Counted from the first letter of the stretch, positions 8,595 through 17,213 are shown. The stretch is DNA of 64,000 nt from a virus (IMGVR_UViG_3300027861_000017:1-64000), one strand, 5' to 3'. Notes: a model not told the origin generated them from the letters alone. Numbers and translations are program-made.

Positions 8595-8796
8595 TTTTAC
8601 TTCCCTTTGGTCTGCCACGTTTCTTCTGGGGTTTCGGTGTAGGAATCTCCAATCCACCACCACCCTTTTTGCAAGCATATTCTTGCATAGCTATAGCTGC
8701 TTCATCGTGGGCTTCCATTCTTTTTTGGAATCCTTCTAAAAGTTCTCTTATAGCTTTAAGCTCTCTCCATATATCAATTCCGTATTCCCCACACAT
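8566..8796 (-). CDS. Small coiled-coil protein with AT-hook-like basic tail, 76 aa
   Basis: Start chosen at 8796, after GGAGGGG. Residues 5-40 form a charged helix (IWRELKAIRELLEGFQKRM). The tail contains KKRGRPKGSK, a good match to the AT-hook that binds the minor groove of AT-rich DNA. Its 3' end overlaps the protease start by 29 bases. Located in the head module, it could bind packaged DNA or host DNA; function unknown. Confidence 0.65.
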   Translation of the reverse strand: MCGEYGIDIWRELKAIRELLEGFQKRMEAHDEAAIAMQEYACKKGGGGLEIPTPKPQKKRGRPKGSKNANTKTKKK

Positions 8797-8822
8797 ACTC
8801 CCCTCCATTATGGTTACATTCT

Positions 8823-9449
8823 TCACTGCATCGTTTTTAGATTACCTAAACATAGACTATTAAGGAACTCACGAAAATCATCAATATTCTCGTATCTGTA
8901 TCCCATTGTGTCCATATCATCTGATGTTATTTCTCCACCATTAAGATGCCTCTCTACAACCTCTTTTCTCTTGGCATCTATATGATCATTCTCTTCCCTA
9001 TCCAATCTTATCCCACCTGAAGCTGGATATTCATTGATACTAATAACCTTATGAGACGAATCTGACTCTTTGCCATGCTCGAATATCCCATCATCGCTAC
9101 AACACACTATTGCTTCATGACAACAATTCTCCCCATCTCTCATCAAGAGAGCGAAATAACAACCTTTCTTTCTTTTAAAATCGCCCAAATATTCATTATT
9201 ATAAGTAATGATATCATCGCTATTTCTATGTGCTTCTTTATCACGATATTTAATATTGATATATTTAGGGCCGACCATTTTCCGACGAGAACGATTATCT
9301 TTGTGTATTGTCTCTAACAAATCAAATCCATAATCGAATTCATCTATTATATATCTACCACTTTCTATATCATCAGCCATACTTCTGAAAGCTTTACACA
9401 TCATCTTCTTCACTTCTTCTGTTTGGCAATCTTGGAACTTGTATTTCAT
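8823..9449 (-). CDS. Unrecognised protein, 208 aa
   Basis: Start at 9449 after GGAGGGGAGT. A charged soluble protein with scattered Cys (ENCCHEAIVCCSDDG near the middle) and no membrane segment. No family recognised. It lies between a clear terminator and the AT-hook-like gene and therefore may begin its own transcript. Confidence 0.65.
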   Translation of the reverse strand: MKYKFQDCQTEEVKKMMCKAFRSMADDIESGRYIIDEFDYGFDLLETIHKDNRSRRKMVGPKYINIKYRDKEAHRNSDDIITYNNEYLGDFKRKKGCYFALLMRDGENCCHEAIVCCSDDGIFEHGKESDSSHKVISINEYPASGGIRLDREENDHIDAKRKEVVERHLNGGEITSDDMDTMGYRYENIDDFREFLNSLCLGNLKTMQ

Positions 9450-9461
9450 ACTCCCCTCCAA

Positions 9462-9508
9462 TAAAAAAGACCCAGCATGTCGATAATATACCGACTTACT
9501 AGGTCTTA
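9462..9508 (-). terminator. Rho-independent terminator after the endonuclease gene
   Basis: On the transcribed strand AAGACC-TAG-TAA-GTCG pairs with CGAC-ATG-CT-GGGTCTT around a 9-base AT loop. A run of T (TTTTTTATT) follows at once. It is the strongest stem-plus-U-tract in the left half and lies about 35 bases after the HNH gene's stop. Confidence 0.75.
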
Positions 9509-9542
9509 ATTGAACCCTTTTATTTTATTTGATTATTTTATA

Positions 9543-10346
9543 TTAGCAAGGCTTCCTCTTGAAGTCATTGTAGGTACAGCCTTTTTCACTGTGGGCACTA
9601 CGATGACAATCCTTGCATAAAGTGACGCACATGTCCAAATCGGCTGATAACACAGGGTTTATTTCCACGCCTTCTAGGTGGTGACAGTGAAGCTTGGCTT
9701 CAACTCCCTTGCCGCACCTTATGCATTCCCAATTATCCCTCGCTAAAACTAGCTGCCTGAGAGCTGGTTGCACCTCGCGAGAAGTTGCCTCCTTGAAACT
9801 TTTAGGACGTACTCTTTGATTATATATCGGACATGATTTCTTACACCCCTCAGAACAATAAAAGTTGCCTTCGAAGGGTCTATTACCTTTAAAATATTGA
9901 CTTCTATTATCTACTTGCGTTACATTTGGAGTAAACCATTGGTTACAATAAATACATTTTACTTGTAATATCTCACTGTCTTCAAGGTGTCTTCTGCATT
10001 CATCATAGAACAGTTGTTCTTTATATAAATTATAATTAGCTGGACCTTGACGGTATTCTTCTTTATATTCCCTTCTGCGTTTCGCAACTTCTGGCCTATA
10101 GTAATATTCTTTTTTGTTCTTTTTACCCTTTGTACTTTGGGCATATTCTCTATTACGTTTTTTAATTTCTGGACTCTGACGATATTCCTTATCACGTTCT
10201 ATTATTTCTAGTCTTTGACGATACTCCTTCCTATATTCTTTCCCTCGCTCCTTAATCTCTGGTCTTTGACGATACTCCTTAGCATATTTCTTTCTACGTT
10301 CTTTGTTCTCTGGGTTTTCATTATATTTCTTAATGCGCTCTATCAC
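9543..10346 (-). CDS. HNH homing endonuclease with Tyr-Arg repeats, 5' truncated
   Basis: The C-terminal 60 residues carry an HNH domain: RDNWECIRCGKG, LHCHHLEGVEIN, then CVTLCKDCHRSAHS. A CIYCNQWF/YCSEGCKKSC zinc segment precedes it. The N-terminal half repeats a unit like KEYRQRPEIKERGKEY. The GTG at 10346 lies inside this repeat and is unlikely to be the true start: the same frame stays open to 10556, directly after the portal stop, with no ATG, GTG or TTG further up. The first residues of the open frame (IQCIGIYRKEYNQRP) resemble the middle of the related endonuclease at 42238, so the N-terminal zinc domain looks lost. Confidence 0.75.
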   Translation of the reverse strand: MIERIKKYNENPENKERRKKYAKEYRQRPEIKERGKEYRKEYRQRLEIIERDKEYRQSPEIKKRNREYAQSTKGKKNKKEYYYRPEVAKRRREYKEEYRQGPANYNLYKEQLFYDECRRHLEDSEILQVKCIYCNQWFTPNVTQVDNRSQYFKGNRPFEGNFYCSEGCKKSCPIYNQRVRPKSFKEATSREVQPALRQLVLARDNWECIRCGKGVEAKLHCHHLEGVEINPVLSADLDMCVTLCKDCHRSAHSEKGCTYNDFKRKPC

Positions 10347-10556
10347 GTCTGTTCTTTGTCGATATTCTTTTTGATACTCCCTTTTACGTTCTCGGTATTC
10401 AGATCTTTGATAGTATTCTTTATCATAGTTTTCTTTATGCTCTATTACTTCCGGCCTTTTGCGGTATTCTTTTTGATATTCCTTTTTACGCTTTACTACC
10501 TTTGGCCTTTGATTATATTCTTTCCTATATATTCCTATGCATTGAATGTCAAGCTT

Positions 10557-12629
10557 TTATTGTATTGGTATAATGCGGCATTCGCACCCGCTATGAATTG
10601 GCGGATGAAACTTGTCAGATCTCATATATATGGTACTTTCTTTTTGACCCTCTGGTGGTTGAGATGTTAAGGGGTCCCCTTTCAAGAAAAAGGGCTTGTC
10701 GATGCTAACCGTCTTACCATTTAATTGAGCGCAGAACGGACATGGGTCTGAATCAGTACGCCATACCATTCTCTTAACACCAGCCTGCTCTGCCATGTGT
10801 CTTACCATGGCTTGACTTTCGCGCACCATCTCATCTTTAGCTATTAAGGATGCTCTTTTAGCTTGCCATTGTGCTGTTCTCTTGGTAATTTCTTCGTAGA
10901 CATCTTTTTCTACACCCTTTAGTATTTTATCCAACTGACCCATGGAACTTCCTATGTGTCTCTTGATATAAACATCCATATAGGATTGGGTCCACTGTTC
11001 AAGTTCCATTGTCCAACCCTTAAGAGTACCTAGCCTCTGCCCAACCTCAGCAGACACCTGCTGTAAAAAGACCTTTTGAGTGGGGAGCATGCGAAGTCTC
11101 ATGAATTCTGGAAGTTCTGAATAGAATGTCTCCATCCAAATCCTAAAATCAGCCCCACCCCTAGTATTAAGAAATTTCTGTGCAGCACGATTTATGGAAT
11201 TTACCTCTTTATTTAATACCAACTGTGCGACAATTTCTAATAATGGCTGAAAGTTCCTCTCTATTCTCTCTATGTCGCTATAGAAATCTGCTGTTTCCTT
11301 CTGAGCAAAATCACCCCTAAACTCTCTCTTACTATTCTTCTCATCCTCACCCTGATCATCGTCAGAGTCATCAGGATCATCATCGTTATTGCCAGCCATA
11401 TTATCTAACTTAGTCACCTTATTAGCTATCATAACATCGGCTGCATGCTCAAGTGGGAATAAATTTCCATCAATAAATCTTTGATCCCCGCCTTTTACTT
11501 TGTTTTTATTCTCCATCGCTCTAATATCATTAGGAGACCACACACCGCTTCTAAACCCATGATCATATGCGCCCCAACGTTTCTCAGTATCACCTCTCAA
11601 TAACCCATCTATTAAATGCTCCCAGAAGTACGTATCTCGCTCAGAATCGCTTAAAAGCTGAAGGGAATACCCTTGCTCTAATCTGACTAACCAAGTTCGT
11701 AGCGTATAGGTAACGAACTCTATACCTTGTTCCTCAATATTGGAAAAAGTGGCTTTATCGAGGTCTTTCAACATATGCGGAGGCATATTCGTCAACCTAG
11801 CAACTTCATTCACACTAAACTTCCTAGATTGCAACACCTGAGAATTCTCTGGATCAGACCCAAACTCTTTAAGCTTCATGCCCTCTTCGAGTATAGCCAC
11901 CCTATGGCTGTTAGATAGCCCAGCATTGACTTCGTTCCAAGATGTTTTTAAGTTATTAGCAGCATCCTTTCCTAAATCACCTGGATGCTCTATTACAACT
12001 GGAGGTTTCGCATTGTTACTAAAATACCTTCCCGCATACTCCTCTAACGCAGCAGATATACCAAGAGCTTCTTTACCCTTAGTAACCATGTTATAACCAA
12101 ATAATCCGTTAGGGCTTAAGCCTGATATATGTAATACTCGTTCTTTGGGTAGTAAAGCTTGTGTTCCGTCTGGGAGGTTGTATATGTATATTATTTTGCC
12201 GTCTATTCTCTTCCATGACATTTTATAAGGGAGTAGTGGCCATAATTCAGTTATAACGTTAGCGTTGTTTCTTGAAATTTCAGAATAATGATTGCCCCAT
12301 AACATTAAATGCAACATCATGGATTCTCTATAACTAATCGCACTCATTTCTGAATTCGGCTTTAATTTCAGTAAGTTATATAATGGATGGTCTACAGCTC
12401 GCTCTTTACCTATATCAATTCTTTCGTAAAGTGGCAATGGTAGTGAGCCTATAGTTCCTGCCAGAATCTGACATGCACACCACACTGCTGTTATGCTTAG
12501 AGCATCTTCCTCACTTATATTTTTGCCTGTATATGTTCTCGAACCCACCGCATCTAAAAGCCAACTACTTGGATTAGAAGGATGTGTGCGCTTTTCTGTA
12601 TTAGTATCTGCTAATCTTCTTGCGAACAT
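10557..12629 (-). CDS. Portal protein fused to MuF-type head morphogenesis domain
   Basis: Of 690 residues, about 45-400 match HK97-type portals: AVWCACQILAGTIGSLPLPLYER near the N-terminus, LWGNHYSEI, LHISGLSPNG and the clip/crown segments after it. An acidic linker (DDDPDDSDDDQGEDEK) leads into a helical MuF/SPP1-gp7 domain ending in WRTDSDPCPFCAQLNGK and HPPIHSGCECRIIP, the usual Cys-rich end. The portal forms the dodecameric DNA gate of the capsid; MuF sits inside the head. Fusions of the two are known in some phages. Confidence 0.93.
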   Translation of the reverse strand: MFARRLADTNTEKRTHPSNPSSWLLDAVGSRTYTGKNISEEDALSITAVWCACQILAGTIGSLPLPLYERIDIGKERAVDHPLYNLLKLKPNSEMSAISYRESMMLHLMLWGNHYSEISRNNANVITELWPLLPYKMSWKRIDGKIIYIYNLPDGTQALLPKERVLHISGLSPNGLFGYNMVTKGKEALGISAALEEYAGRYFSNNAKPPVVIEHPGDLGKDAANNLKTSWNEVNAGLSNSHRVAILEEGMKLKEFGSDPENSQVLQSRKFSVNEVARLTNMPPHMLKDLDKATFSNIEEQGIEFVTYTLRTWLVRLEQGYSLQLLSDSERDTYFWEHLIDGLLRGDTEKRWGAYDHGFRSGVWSPNDIRAMENKNKVKGGDQRFIDGNLFPLEHAADVMIANKVTKLDNMAGNNDDDPDDSDDDQGEDEKNSKREFRGDFAQKETADFYSDIERIERNFQPLLEIVAQLVLNKEVNSINRAAQKFLNTRGGADFRIWMETFYSELPEFMRLRMLPTQKVFLQQVSAEVGQRLGTLKGWTMELEQWTQSYMDVYIKRHIGSSMGQLDKILKGVEKDVYEEITKRTAQWQAKRASLIAKDEMVRESQAMVRHMAEQAGVKRMVWRTDSDPCPFCAQLNGKTVSIDKPFFLKGDPLTSQPPEGQKESTIYMRSDKFHPPIHSGCECRIIPIQ

Positions 12630-12641
12630 CTTTTTTGTTGG

Positions 12642-12869
12642 TTATCCTTTATTTTGGTCTATGGCTATCCCTAAAATGAATAGCTCTAACCCGAATATAG
12701 AAAGCGGAAGGCCTATACCTCCACAAAGGAAATATAGGCCTACACACAAAATTACTATTCCTGAAAATGATATTATATCACCAGCATACTCACATAACTT
12801 CATATGTGTATATGAGATTGCTTTTTTAATAGATGACATAATTTTCTTAAAATAATTACTTGACTTCAT
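12642..12869 (-). CDS. Small membrane protein, 75 aa
   Basis: Residues 30-70 are strongly hydrophobic (IISFSGIVILCVGLYFLCGG, then IFGLELFILGIAI), predicting two membrane passes with a basic amphipathic N-terminus. The ATG overlaps the end of the sulfotransferase gene by 14 bases. Function unknown; two-pass small proteins at this place could be holin-like, but lysis genes are not recognised nearby. Confidence 0.65.
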   Translation of the reverse strand: MKSSNYFKKIMSSIKKAISYTHMKLCEYAGDIISFSGIVILCVGLYFLCGGIGLPLSIFGLELFILGIAIDQNKG

Positions 12870-13755
12870 ATCCCCATTTCCCCATCGTATCTATAAATTT
12901 CCCTCTTTCTTGTTTCTTAATCTTGTGCGTTATTAAATCGTGTTTAGAGATTTTAATAGAGTCAAAGTGTTTTATTGTCAATTCCGTTGGTTCGGAATCA
13001 TATTTAGCTTTCATGAACTGCATTATATCTAATTTATATTCTAAAAATCTTTCATAATTCATGCAGTATTTATGGTCTGGATCATGCTCCTCATAAGCAT
13101 CCATCAAAACCCGCCACACATGAGCACATCTTGTTATCTGATTGTATTTCTTTTTATCTAAATAGAAATCTTTTTCGAAAATAGAAAAATGTGGAGTCTC
13201 AAATCCTGGCCCACTCTGCATCAAATCTACAGCCTTGTCAAAATACTCATCAGTATACCAACCTCTAGCTAATGATGATTGTATTACATCACTACCATTC
13301 CTCACACAATGCATGATATGACAATTAGGAAATAACTCCATTAAGAATGGTAAATTAGTTTGGGCTTCATTTGTTTTAATAATGAAAACTGGCTTAAAAT
13401 CTAAAACCTGTTCTCTATTGGTTATCTTCGTATATTCACCTGAACTACATTCTCCAACTAACTCATTACCATACCAATAATTTCTGTAATAAGATTCATT
13501 ATCCTTTACAGCATTTATACTTCTCCATGTCATCTGTTGTGCAAAGTAATCTTCAAATATCATTCCCCTGATACCTTCCAGATCACAATCTTTATACATT
13601 GGAGCATATTTAAGTATAGCTGGCTCATATAGATAAAGCGTGTTAGTAAAAGACCCTAATATCTTTCCCATTAAAGATGTTCCGGATCTTCCTACACCAG
13701 TTATTATTAATACTCTCCCCCTGAAAATATCAGCATAATTTATTGCTGGTCGCAT
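12856..13755 (-). CDS. PAPS-dependent sulfotransferase family protein
   Basis: Start at 13755 after a GGGGG site. Residues 14-30 (RVLIITGVGRSGTSLMGKI) are the 5'-phosphosulfate-binding P-loop; IMHCVRNGSDVIQSSLARG in the middle is the 3'-phosphate-binding motif with its Arg and Ser. Length (299 aa) fits the sulfotransferase_3 type. Such enzymes move sulfate from PAPS to a sugar, lipid or protein. It lies at the portal-proximal end of the sugar-biosynthesis block, so a sulfated surface glycan is a reasonable but unproven target. Confidence 0.85.
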   Translation of the reverse strand: MRPAINYADIFRGRVLIITGVGRSGTSLMGKILGSFTNTLYLYEPAILKYAPMYKDCDLEGIRGMIFEDYFAQQMTWRSINAVKDNESYYRNYWYGNELVGECSSGEYTKITNREQVLDFKPVFIIKTNEAQTNLPFLMELFPNCHIMHCVRNGSDVIQSSLARGWYTDEYFDKAVDLMQSGPGFETPHFSIFEKDFYLDKKKYNQITRCAHVWRVLMDAYEEHDPDHKYCMNYERFLEYKLDIMQFMKAKYDSEPTELTIKHFDSIKISKHDLITHKIKKQERGKFIDTMGKWGYEVK

Positions 13756-13829
13756 ATTTACCCCCATAAATAGCTAGAGCCGCCTATTTCTAGACGACTT
13801 CGTTACTGTTTCTACACATGGCAGATCAG

Positions 13830-14141
13830 CTAATCCGTATTAATTCTGTATTTTCTTGCTATTTCGTTTATTATTCTTGCATCATAAAATTTATCTTTTA
13901 ACATTGCTTCAACGTTTTCCAATGCTTCAAAATAAAACTTATAATCAATTTCATCTTCATATAAATATGGAGCAGAATTTGGCCCAACTAACTGGCATAT
14001 AAAATGATCTCTTAAATTGTCTTGACATATAAAAACACCCCAATCGTGGGAGCATTCTTCTATATATCCAAGGCCCTTTTCGCCATAACAATCAATGTAA
14101 TCTACCACAGTGTCTTGAAAAATCTCTAAATTATCTAGCAT
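13830..14141 (-). CDS. Unrecognised protein, paralogue of the gene at 25541, 103 aa
   Basis: It shares with the protein at 25541 the pattern G-x-SA-x-x-Y-x(4)-DY-x-x-Y-x-E-x-x-EN followed by M-x-KD-x-F-x-D-x-R-x-I-x-E. Both have a beta-rich N-terminal half and a helical end. GGGGAAGG precedes the ATG. The pair brackets the core of the sugar pathway. No known family. Confidence 0.65.
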   Translation of the reverse strand: MLDNLEIFQDTVVDYIDCYGEKGLGYIEECSHDWGVFICQDNLRDHFICQLVGPNSAPYLYEDEIDYKFYFEALENVEAMLKDKFYDARIINEIARKYRINTD

Positions 14142-14206
14142 CATCCTTCCCCATCACATTCATCACAACAATATTCGACATTATCATTATCTAAATATTG
14201 AGCCAT
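14141..14206 (-). CDS. Possible 21-residue peptide gene with CC-x-x-C end
   Basis: ATG at 14206 opens a 21-codon frame ending NVEYCCDECDGEG; its TGA overlaps the ATG of the next gene (TGATG). The overlap pattern matches the rest of the operon, but no ribosome site precedes the ATG. A TTG further upstream could extend it by about eleven residues. It may simply be spacer. Confidence 0.25.
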   Translation of the reverse strand: MAQYLDNDNVEYCCDECDGEG

Positions 14207-14229
14207 AGCTTTACTAGCTGTAATCGCAA

Positions 14230-14454
14230 TTATCCCCAAGATACCGTATATTCATCCGTGCCTTCGTTGTAAGACCAAGTATATCCCTTTGTCTCTAAAA
14301 AGGACAAATTCTCCGGAGTTGTATATTGATTAGCTGATACAGTTAATGATAAATCACCGGCTGTAGCAGCATTAGTTATAGCTGTCTCTATTGCGTCCAT
14401 ATTGGCATTCGACACTGAAAATGCTAATTTTCTTGCATTATGTGCTTTTATCAT
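14230..14454 (-). CDS. Small phage protein of a common virion-associated type, 74 aa
   Basis: Begins with IKAHNARKLAFS, continues MDAIETAITNAATAGD and ends LETKGYTWSYNEGTDEYTVSW. This three-part arrangement (A-R-K-L-A; helix; GY-x-V then beta hairpin ending SW) recurs in many marine and T4-like phage small proteins of unknown role. One compact alpha-beta domain, no membrane segment. Confidence 0.7.
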   Translation of the reverse strand: MIKAHNARKLAFSVSNANMDAIETAITNAATAGDLSLTVSANQYTTPENLSFLETKGYTWSYNEGTDEYTVSWG

Positions 14455-14471
14455 GTCTTATTTCCTTATAG

Positions 14472-15329
14472 TTAAATTTTCTCTGGTTTAGGCACATCTA
14501 CCTTCTTTACTTTCTTCTTGGCTTTTTTCTTCACCTTGCGTTTCAGCTCCTTTCCTGTAAAGGCTACCAACTCCTCAAAAAGTAAACAGCTAGGACAAAC
14601 CCCATTATCCAATATAGGCTTCTTAAAGTATCCATCACACACACCACACGGCGCATACGTTTGGCTTGTCTTCTTGTCGAAGCATCTTACGTTCTGAAGC
14701 CCACCCTTGTGTCTTACATCAATATCATTGTAGTAATAAACCCCAGAGAAACCATACCCAGAATAATCATCAAGACCACCGTTGCTATGAAAGTTCGTAT
14801 CATTAGTCCATTCCCCCGCTTCCTCATTGATTAATGTAACATGGCCATAACGGTCCATAAATATAAGTTTAGACATATTGTCTTTGCAATATCTTTCAAG
14901 GCAGTCTATTATAGCTGGTATTTCTAGGAAATCTTTTGGTAATTTGTTTAATATTTCATCATTGAACTTCTGAGTATCTGATCTTCCATCATCCACATTA
15001 TTCTTAAAGTAAGGACTGAATTCGAAGAAATTACCGTTGTGTACAAAGGCGAGATGTTTATTTACAAAGAAGGGGTGGCAAGTGTCGTCGTTCTTGTCAC
15101 TTGTTGAGGCAGTTCTAAAGTGTAGAACCACATTAGAAAGTGGGTAGTGCTTTACTGTTATATCGTATTTTCTATGGAATTCTTTATAATCCATGTACCC
15201 CTTTTTTACATGGAGGAGTCCATGCTCTGCGAACATGAATCCACATCCATCGGGGTTGGATTTGTGAAAATTCTTTAAATCTTTTGGGTTTATTCCACTT
15301 TCTGCTGGTTTATAAATTGCTATGCACAT
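14472..15329 (-). CDS. Class II glutamine-amidotransferase-like protein with zinc ribbon
   Basis: Cys2 follows the initiator (MCIAIYKP), the nucleophile position of class II amidotransferases. Other conserved features are DGCGFMF, VVLHFRTAS (substrate-carboxylate Arg) and FVHNGNFFEF. Residues about 220-250 hold a CxxC-x(13)-CPSC ribbon, and the tail is Lys-rich (KKKAKKKVKK). No synthase domain is attached. It could provide ammonia to the PP-loop amidotransferase encoded at 15940, but proteins like this occur in many phages without sugar pathways. Confidence 0.75.
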   Translation of the reverse strand: MCIAIYKPAESGINPKDLKNFHKSNPDGCGFMFAEHGLLHVKKGYMDYKEFHRKYDITVKHYPLSNVVLHFRTASTSDKNDDTCHPFFVNKHLAFVHNGNFFEFSPYFKNNVDDGRSDTQKFNDEILNKLPKDFLEIPAIIDCLERYCKDNMSKLIFMDRYGHVTLINEEAGEWTNDTNFHSNGGLDDYSGYGFSGVYYYNDIDVRHKGGLQNVRCFDKKTSQTYAPCGVCDGYFKKPILDNGVCPSCLLFEELVAFTGKELKRKVKKKAKKKVKKVDVPKPEKI

Positions 15330-15361
15330 CTATTTTATTCTTCCTCTGTTTTTTAAAAAAA

Positions 15362-15595
15362 TTATTGGAACCATGGGTTTAGTTTTAGTGAATATGGGTC
15401 GTCGTAAATCACAAACCTGCTTCCAGACACACCAAAACATATCTTAGAAGTAGTTATTAATGAATCTGTAACTATTCCATCTATCTTTATATGATAAGTA
15501 GTGAAGGGTTTAGATATATATTGAGGCATCCTACAATGATAGCGCATGTTTTTACTAGCGATTACCACATCTTCTTCCAATAATTCTAATATCAA
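15362..15595 (-). CDS. Unrecognised protein, 77 aa
   Basis: A TTG start at 15595 overlaps the stop of the 42-residue gene upstream. The AGAGGA site a few bases before supports it. Beta-rich small domain, no motif recognised. Confidence 0.5.
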   Translation of the reverse strand: MILELLEEDVVIASKNMRYHCRMPQYISKPFTTYHIKIDGIVTDSLITTSKICFGVSGSRFVIYDDPYSLKLNPWFQ

Positions 15596-15720
15596 TTACA
15601 TATCCTCTTTAATTCGATAATGTTTATCTCACACTCTTTAGCCGATTCGACCATACCCTCTATCGCTACACTACTCCTAACCGTATCTAATATTAATATA
15701 AGTCTGTCTATTGGTTTCAT
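15592..15720 (-). CDS. Small unrecognised protein, 42 aa
   Basis: ATG at 15720, stop TGA overlapping the TTG of the next gene. The product is amphipathic and helical (MKPIDRLILILDTVRSS). It fills an otherwise empty space in a gene-dense operon, and overlaps at both ends fit the local style. No function suggested. Confidence 0.5.
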   Translation of the reverse strand: MKPIDRLILILDTVRSSVAIEGMVESAKECEINIIELKRICN

Positions 15721-15721
15721 A

Positions 15722-15940
15722 TCAGTGTATATCATCATGTCTACAACCGTTAAATTTAAAATTCTTATCTAAATAAATAAGAGACCTAAATTCTCCAGTA
15801 TAAAAATGGTCTATTAATTCTCCATTAATTACTGAATAAAGATTAGAGTTAGAGCCTATTACAAACCCAGTAAATGCAAAACCACTACAATCGTTAGCTT
15901 GATATATTAAGATATCTTCTTTGAATATTTGAATTATCAC
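15722..15940 (-). CDS. Unrecognised small protein, 72 aa
   Basis: A GTG at 15940 is preferred because GAGGG lies about 9 bases upstream and the GTG overlaps the amidotransferase stop (TAGTG); an ATG at 15949 is in frame. Beta-rich sequence with a CSGFAFTGFVIGSNSN stretch. No family recognised. Confidence 0.5.
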   Translation of the reverse strand: MIIQIFKEDILIYQANDCSGFAFTGFVIGSNSNLYSVINGELIDHFYTGEFRSLIYLDKNFKFNGCRHDDIH

Positions 15941-17013
15941 TACACACATTCCCTCTTTAGCATATAAGGTCTTTCGGGCTTATCAGTCTTCACTAAAACG
16001 TCTTTGTTCACAAACTTACCTATCACATCCCAAAACTCTCCTTCATCCATTCCAAAGTAATCCAGATAATAATCGAGATATTCAACAGGGAATTGCCCAT
16101 CAAGCAAATTAACCAATCCGACACCTTCTTCACGACTTAACCTCCCTCTCCTGACTTCTATACTCACATCTGATGTACATCTACCAAATCCAAACTTGAC
16201 AAACATTAAATAAGCATGCAGATCCTGCATTACATCATCTAACTGGCTATAATTAGTGAATGTTCCTATACTGCCACTAACCATCATCTGCATATTACAT
16301 TTGGTCTTAGCTATTATAGCATGATGCTCTGGGTCCCAATCTTGAAACTTAGACCAGTGAGTAGCATATAGTTTGTCTAGATCTTTCTGTTTGGGTAAAG
16401 TCCAGAGATCCCCGTATCTCTTAGGGTCAAATCCGGAGTAGTAATATTTGATAAGATATTCTCTGTCTATCTTCTCATTAGCATCCTGAGCACCACCATA
16501 CTCTTTCTCCCCTTCTTCTCCGTACATTATAAAGGGTATATTATATTCGACAGCCTTATTGAGTATGGTAGTTGATATCCCAGTAACGAATGGTAGCTTA
16601 GGCCTCCCCTGTTCTATGAAACCCATCTTTGCTATTTCTCTATATTTATCAACCGGTATATCTATAGTCTGGTGATCAAATCCGGAGTCTATGAAATTCT
16701 TCAGGTTTTGGTATCCAAGCCAAGTTTGAATCTGAGGTAACACTGTTATGCACAGGGGGTTCATGTCTAGTTCGTGTTTCATCATCCACGCAACGTAGGA
16801 ACCATCTTTACCACCTGAGCATGGCACTATTGCATCGTACTCTCCCTTACCCCTAAATCTATCACACAGTGCTTCTAGTTTATCCCATCGCTCATTCCAG
16901 TCTATTGTGGTCTGTTTTTCGTCGTGCCATGTACACGCACTACAAACACCATCATCATTAAATGTTAAGCGTGGTCTAGTGTCTGGTGTGACACATCTTG
17001 TACAATACTTCAT
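15940..17013 (-). CDS. N-acetyl sugar amidotransferase (WbpG/PseA/PtmG-like PP-loop enzyme)
   Basis: The N-terminus has the zinc motif YCTRCVTPDTRP plus GVCSAC (Cys 4, 7, 24, 27). Residues about 62-75 are the PP-loop (AIVPCSGGKDGSY) that adenylates the substrate. Length 357 fits WbpG/PseA proteins, which convert an acetamido to an acetamidino group on nonulosonic acids or aminosugars. These normally take ammonia from HisH-like partners, which are not seen here. In this cluster it would act late, making an amidino-legionaminic-type sugar. The substrate is inferred from neighbours. Confidence 0.85.
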   Translation of the reverse strand: MKYCTRCVTPDTRPRLTFNDDGVCSACTWHDEKQTTIDWNERWDKLEALCDRFRGKGEYDAIVPCSGGKDGSYVAWMMKHELDMNPLCITVLPQIQTWLGYQNLKNFIDSGFDHQTIDIPVDKYREIAKMGFIEQGRPKLPFVTGISTTILNKAVEYNIPFIMYGEEGEKEYGGAQDANEKIDREYLIKYYYSGFDPKRYGDLWTLPKQKDLDKLYATHWSKFQDWDPEHHAIIAKTKCNMQMMVSGSIGTFTNYSQLDDVMQDLHAYLMFVKFGFGRCTSDVSIEVRRGRLSREEGVGLVNLLDGQFPVEYLDYYLDYFGMDEGEFWDVIGKFVNKDVLVKTDKPERPYMLKRECV

Positions 17014-17027
17014 CTCCCCCTCCCCCT

Positions 17028-17213
17028 TTAACCGTTCACTACGTTCTGCAATCCATCACACTGGGTACATTTATATACTTGAACTTCTGGATACCTGTGA
17101 ACTGTGAAACCACTATGAATCATTTCCACATCACATACTTGACATACTATTTCCCCATCATTTCTGTCTAGAACGTAATTCTTAGTTTCTATATATAATG
17201 TGTTAGACTTCAT
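17028..17213 (-). CDS. Small zinc-ribbon protein, 61 aa
   Basis: ATG at 17213 overlaps the upstream stop (ATGA) and follows AAGGAT. Two knuckles, CQVCDVEM and CTQCDG, are about 25 residues apart and form one zinc ribbon. Proteins of this kind are scattered through the window; role unknown. Confidence 0.65.
   Translation of the reverse strand: MKSNTLYIETKNYVLDRNDGEIVCQVCDVEMIHSGFTVHRYPEVQVYKCTQCDGLQNVVNG

Noticed and set aside
9543-10556. Tandem Tyr-Arg DNA repeats as a CRISPR array
   Set aside because: The repeats are in frame, diverged, have no unique spacers and encode the endonuclease helices.
12642-12869. Holin assignment for the two-pass membrane protein
   Set aside because: No endolysin or other lysis gene is recognisable nearby, so only membrane location is claimed.
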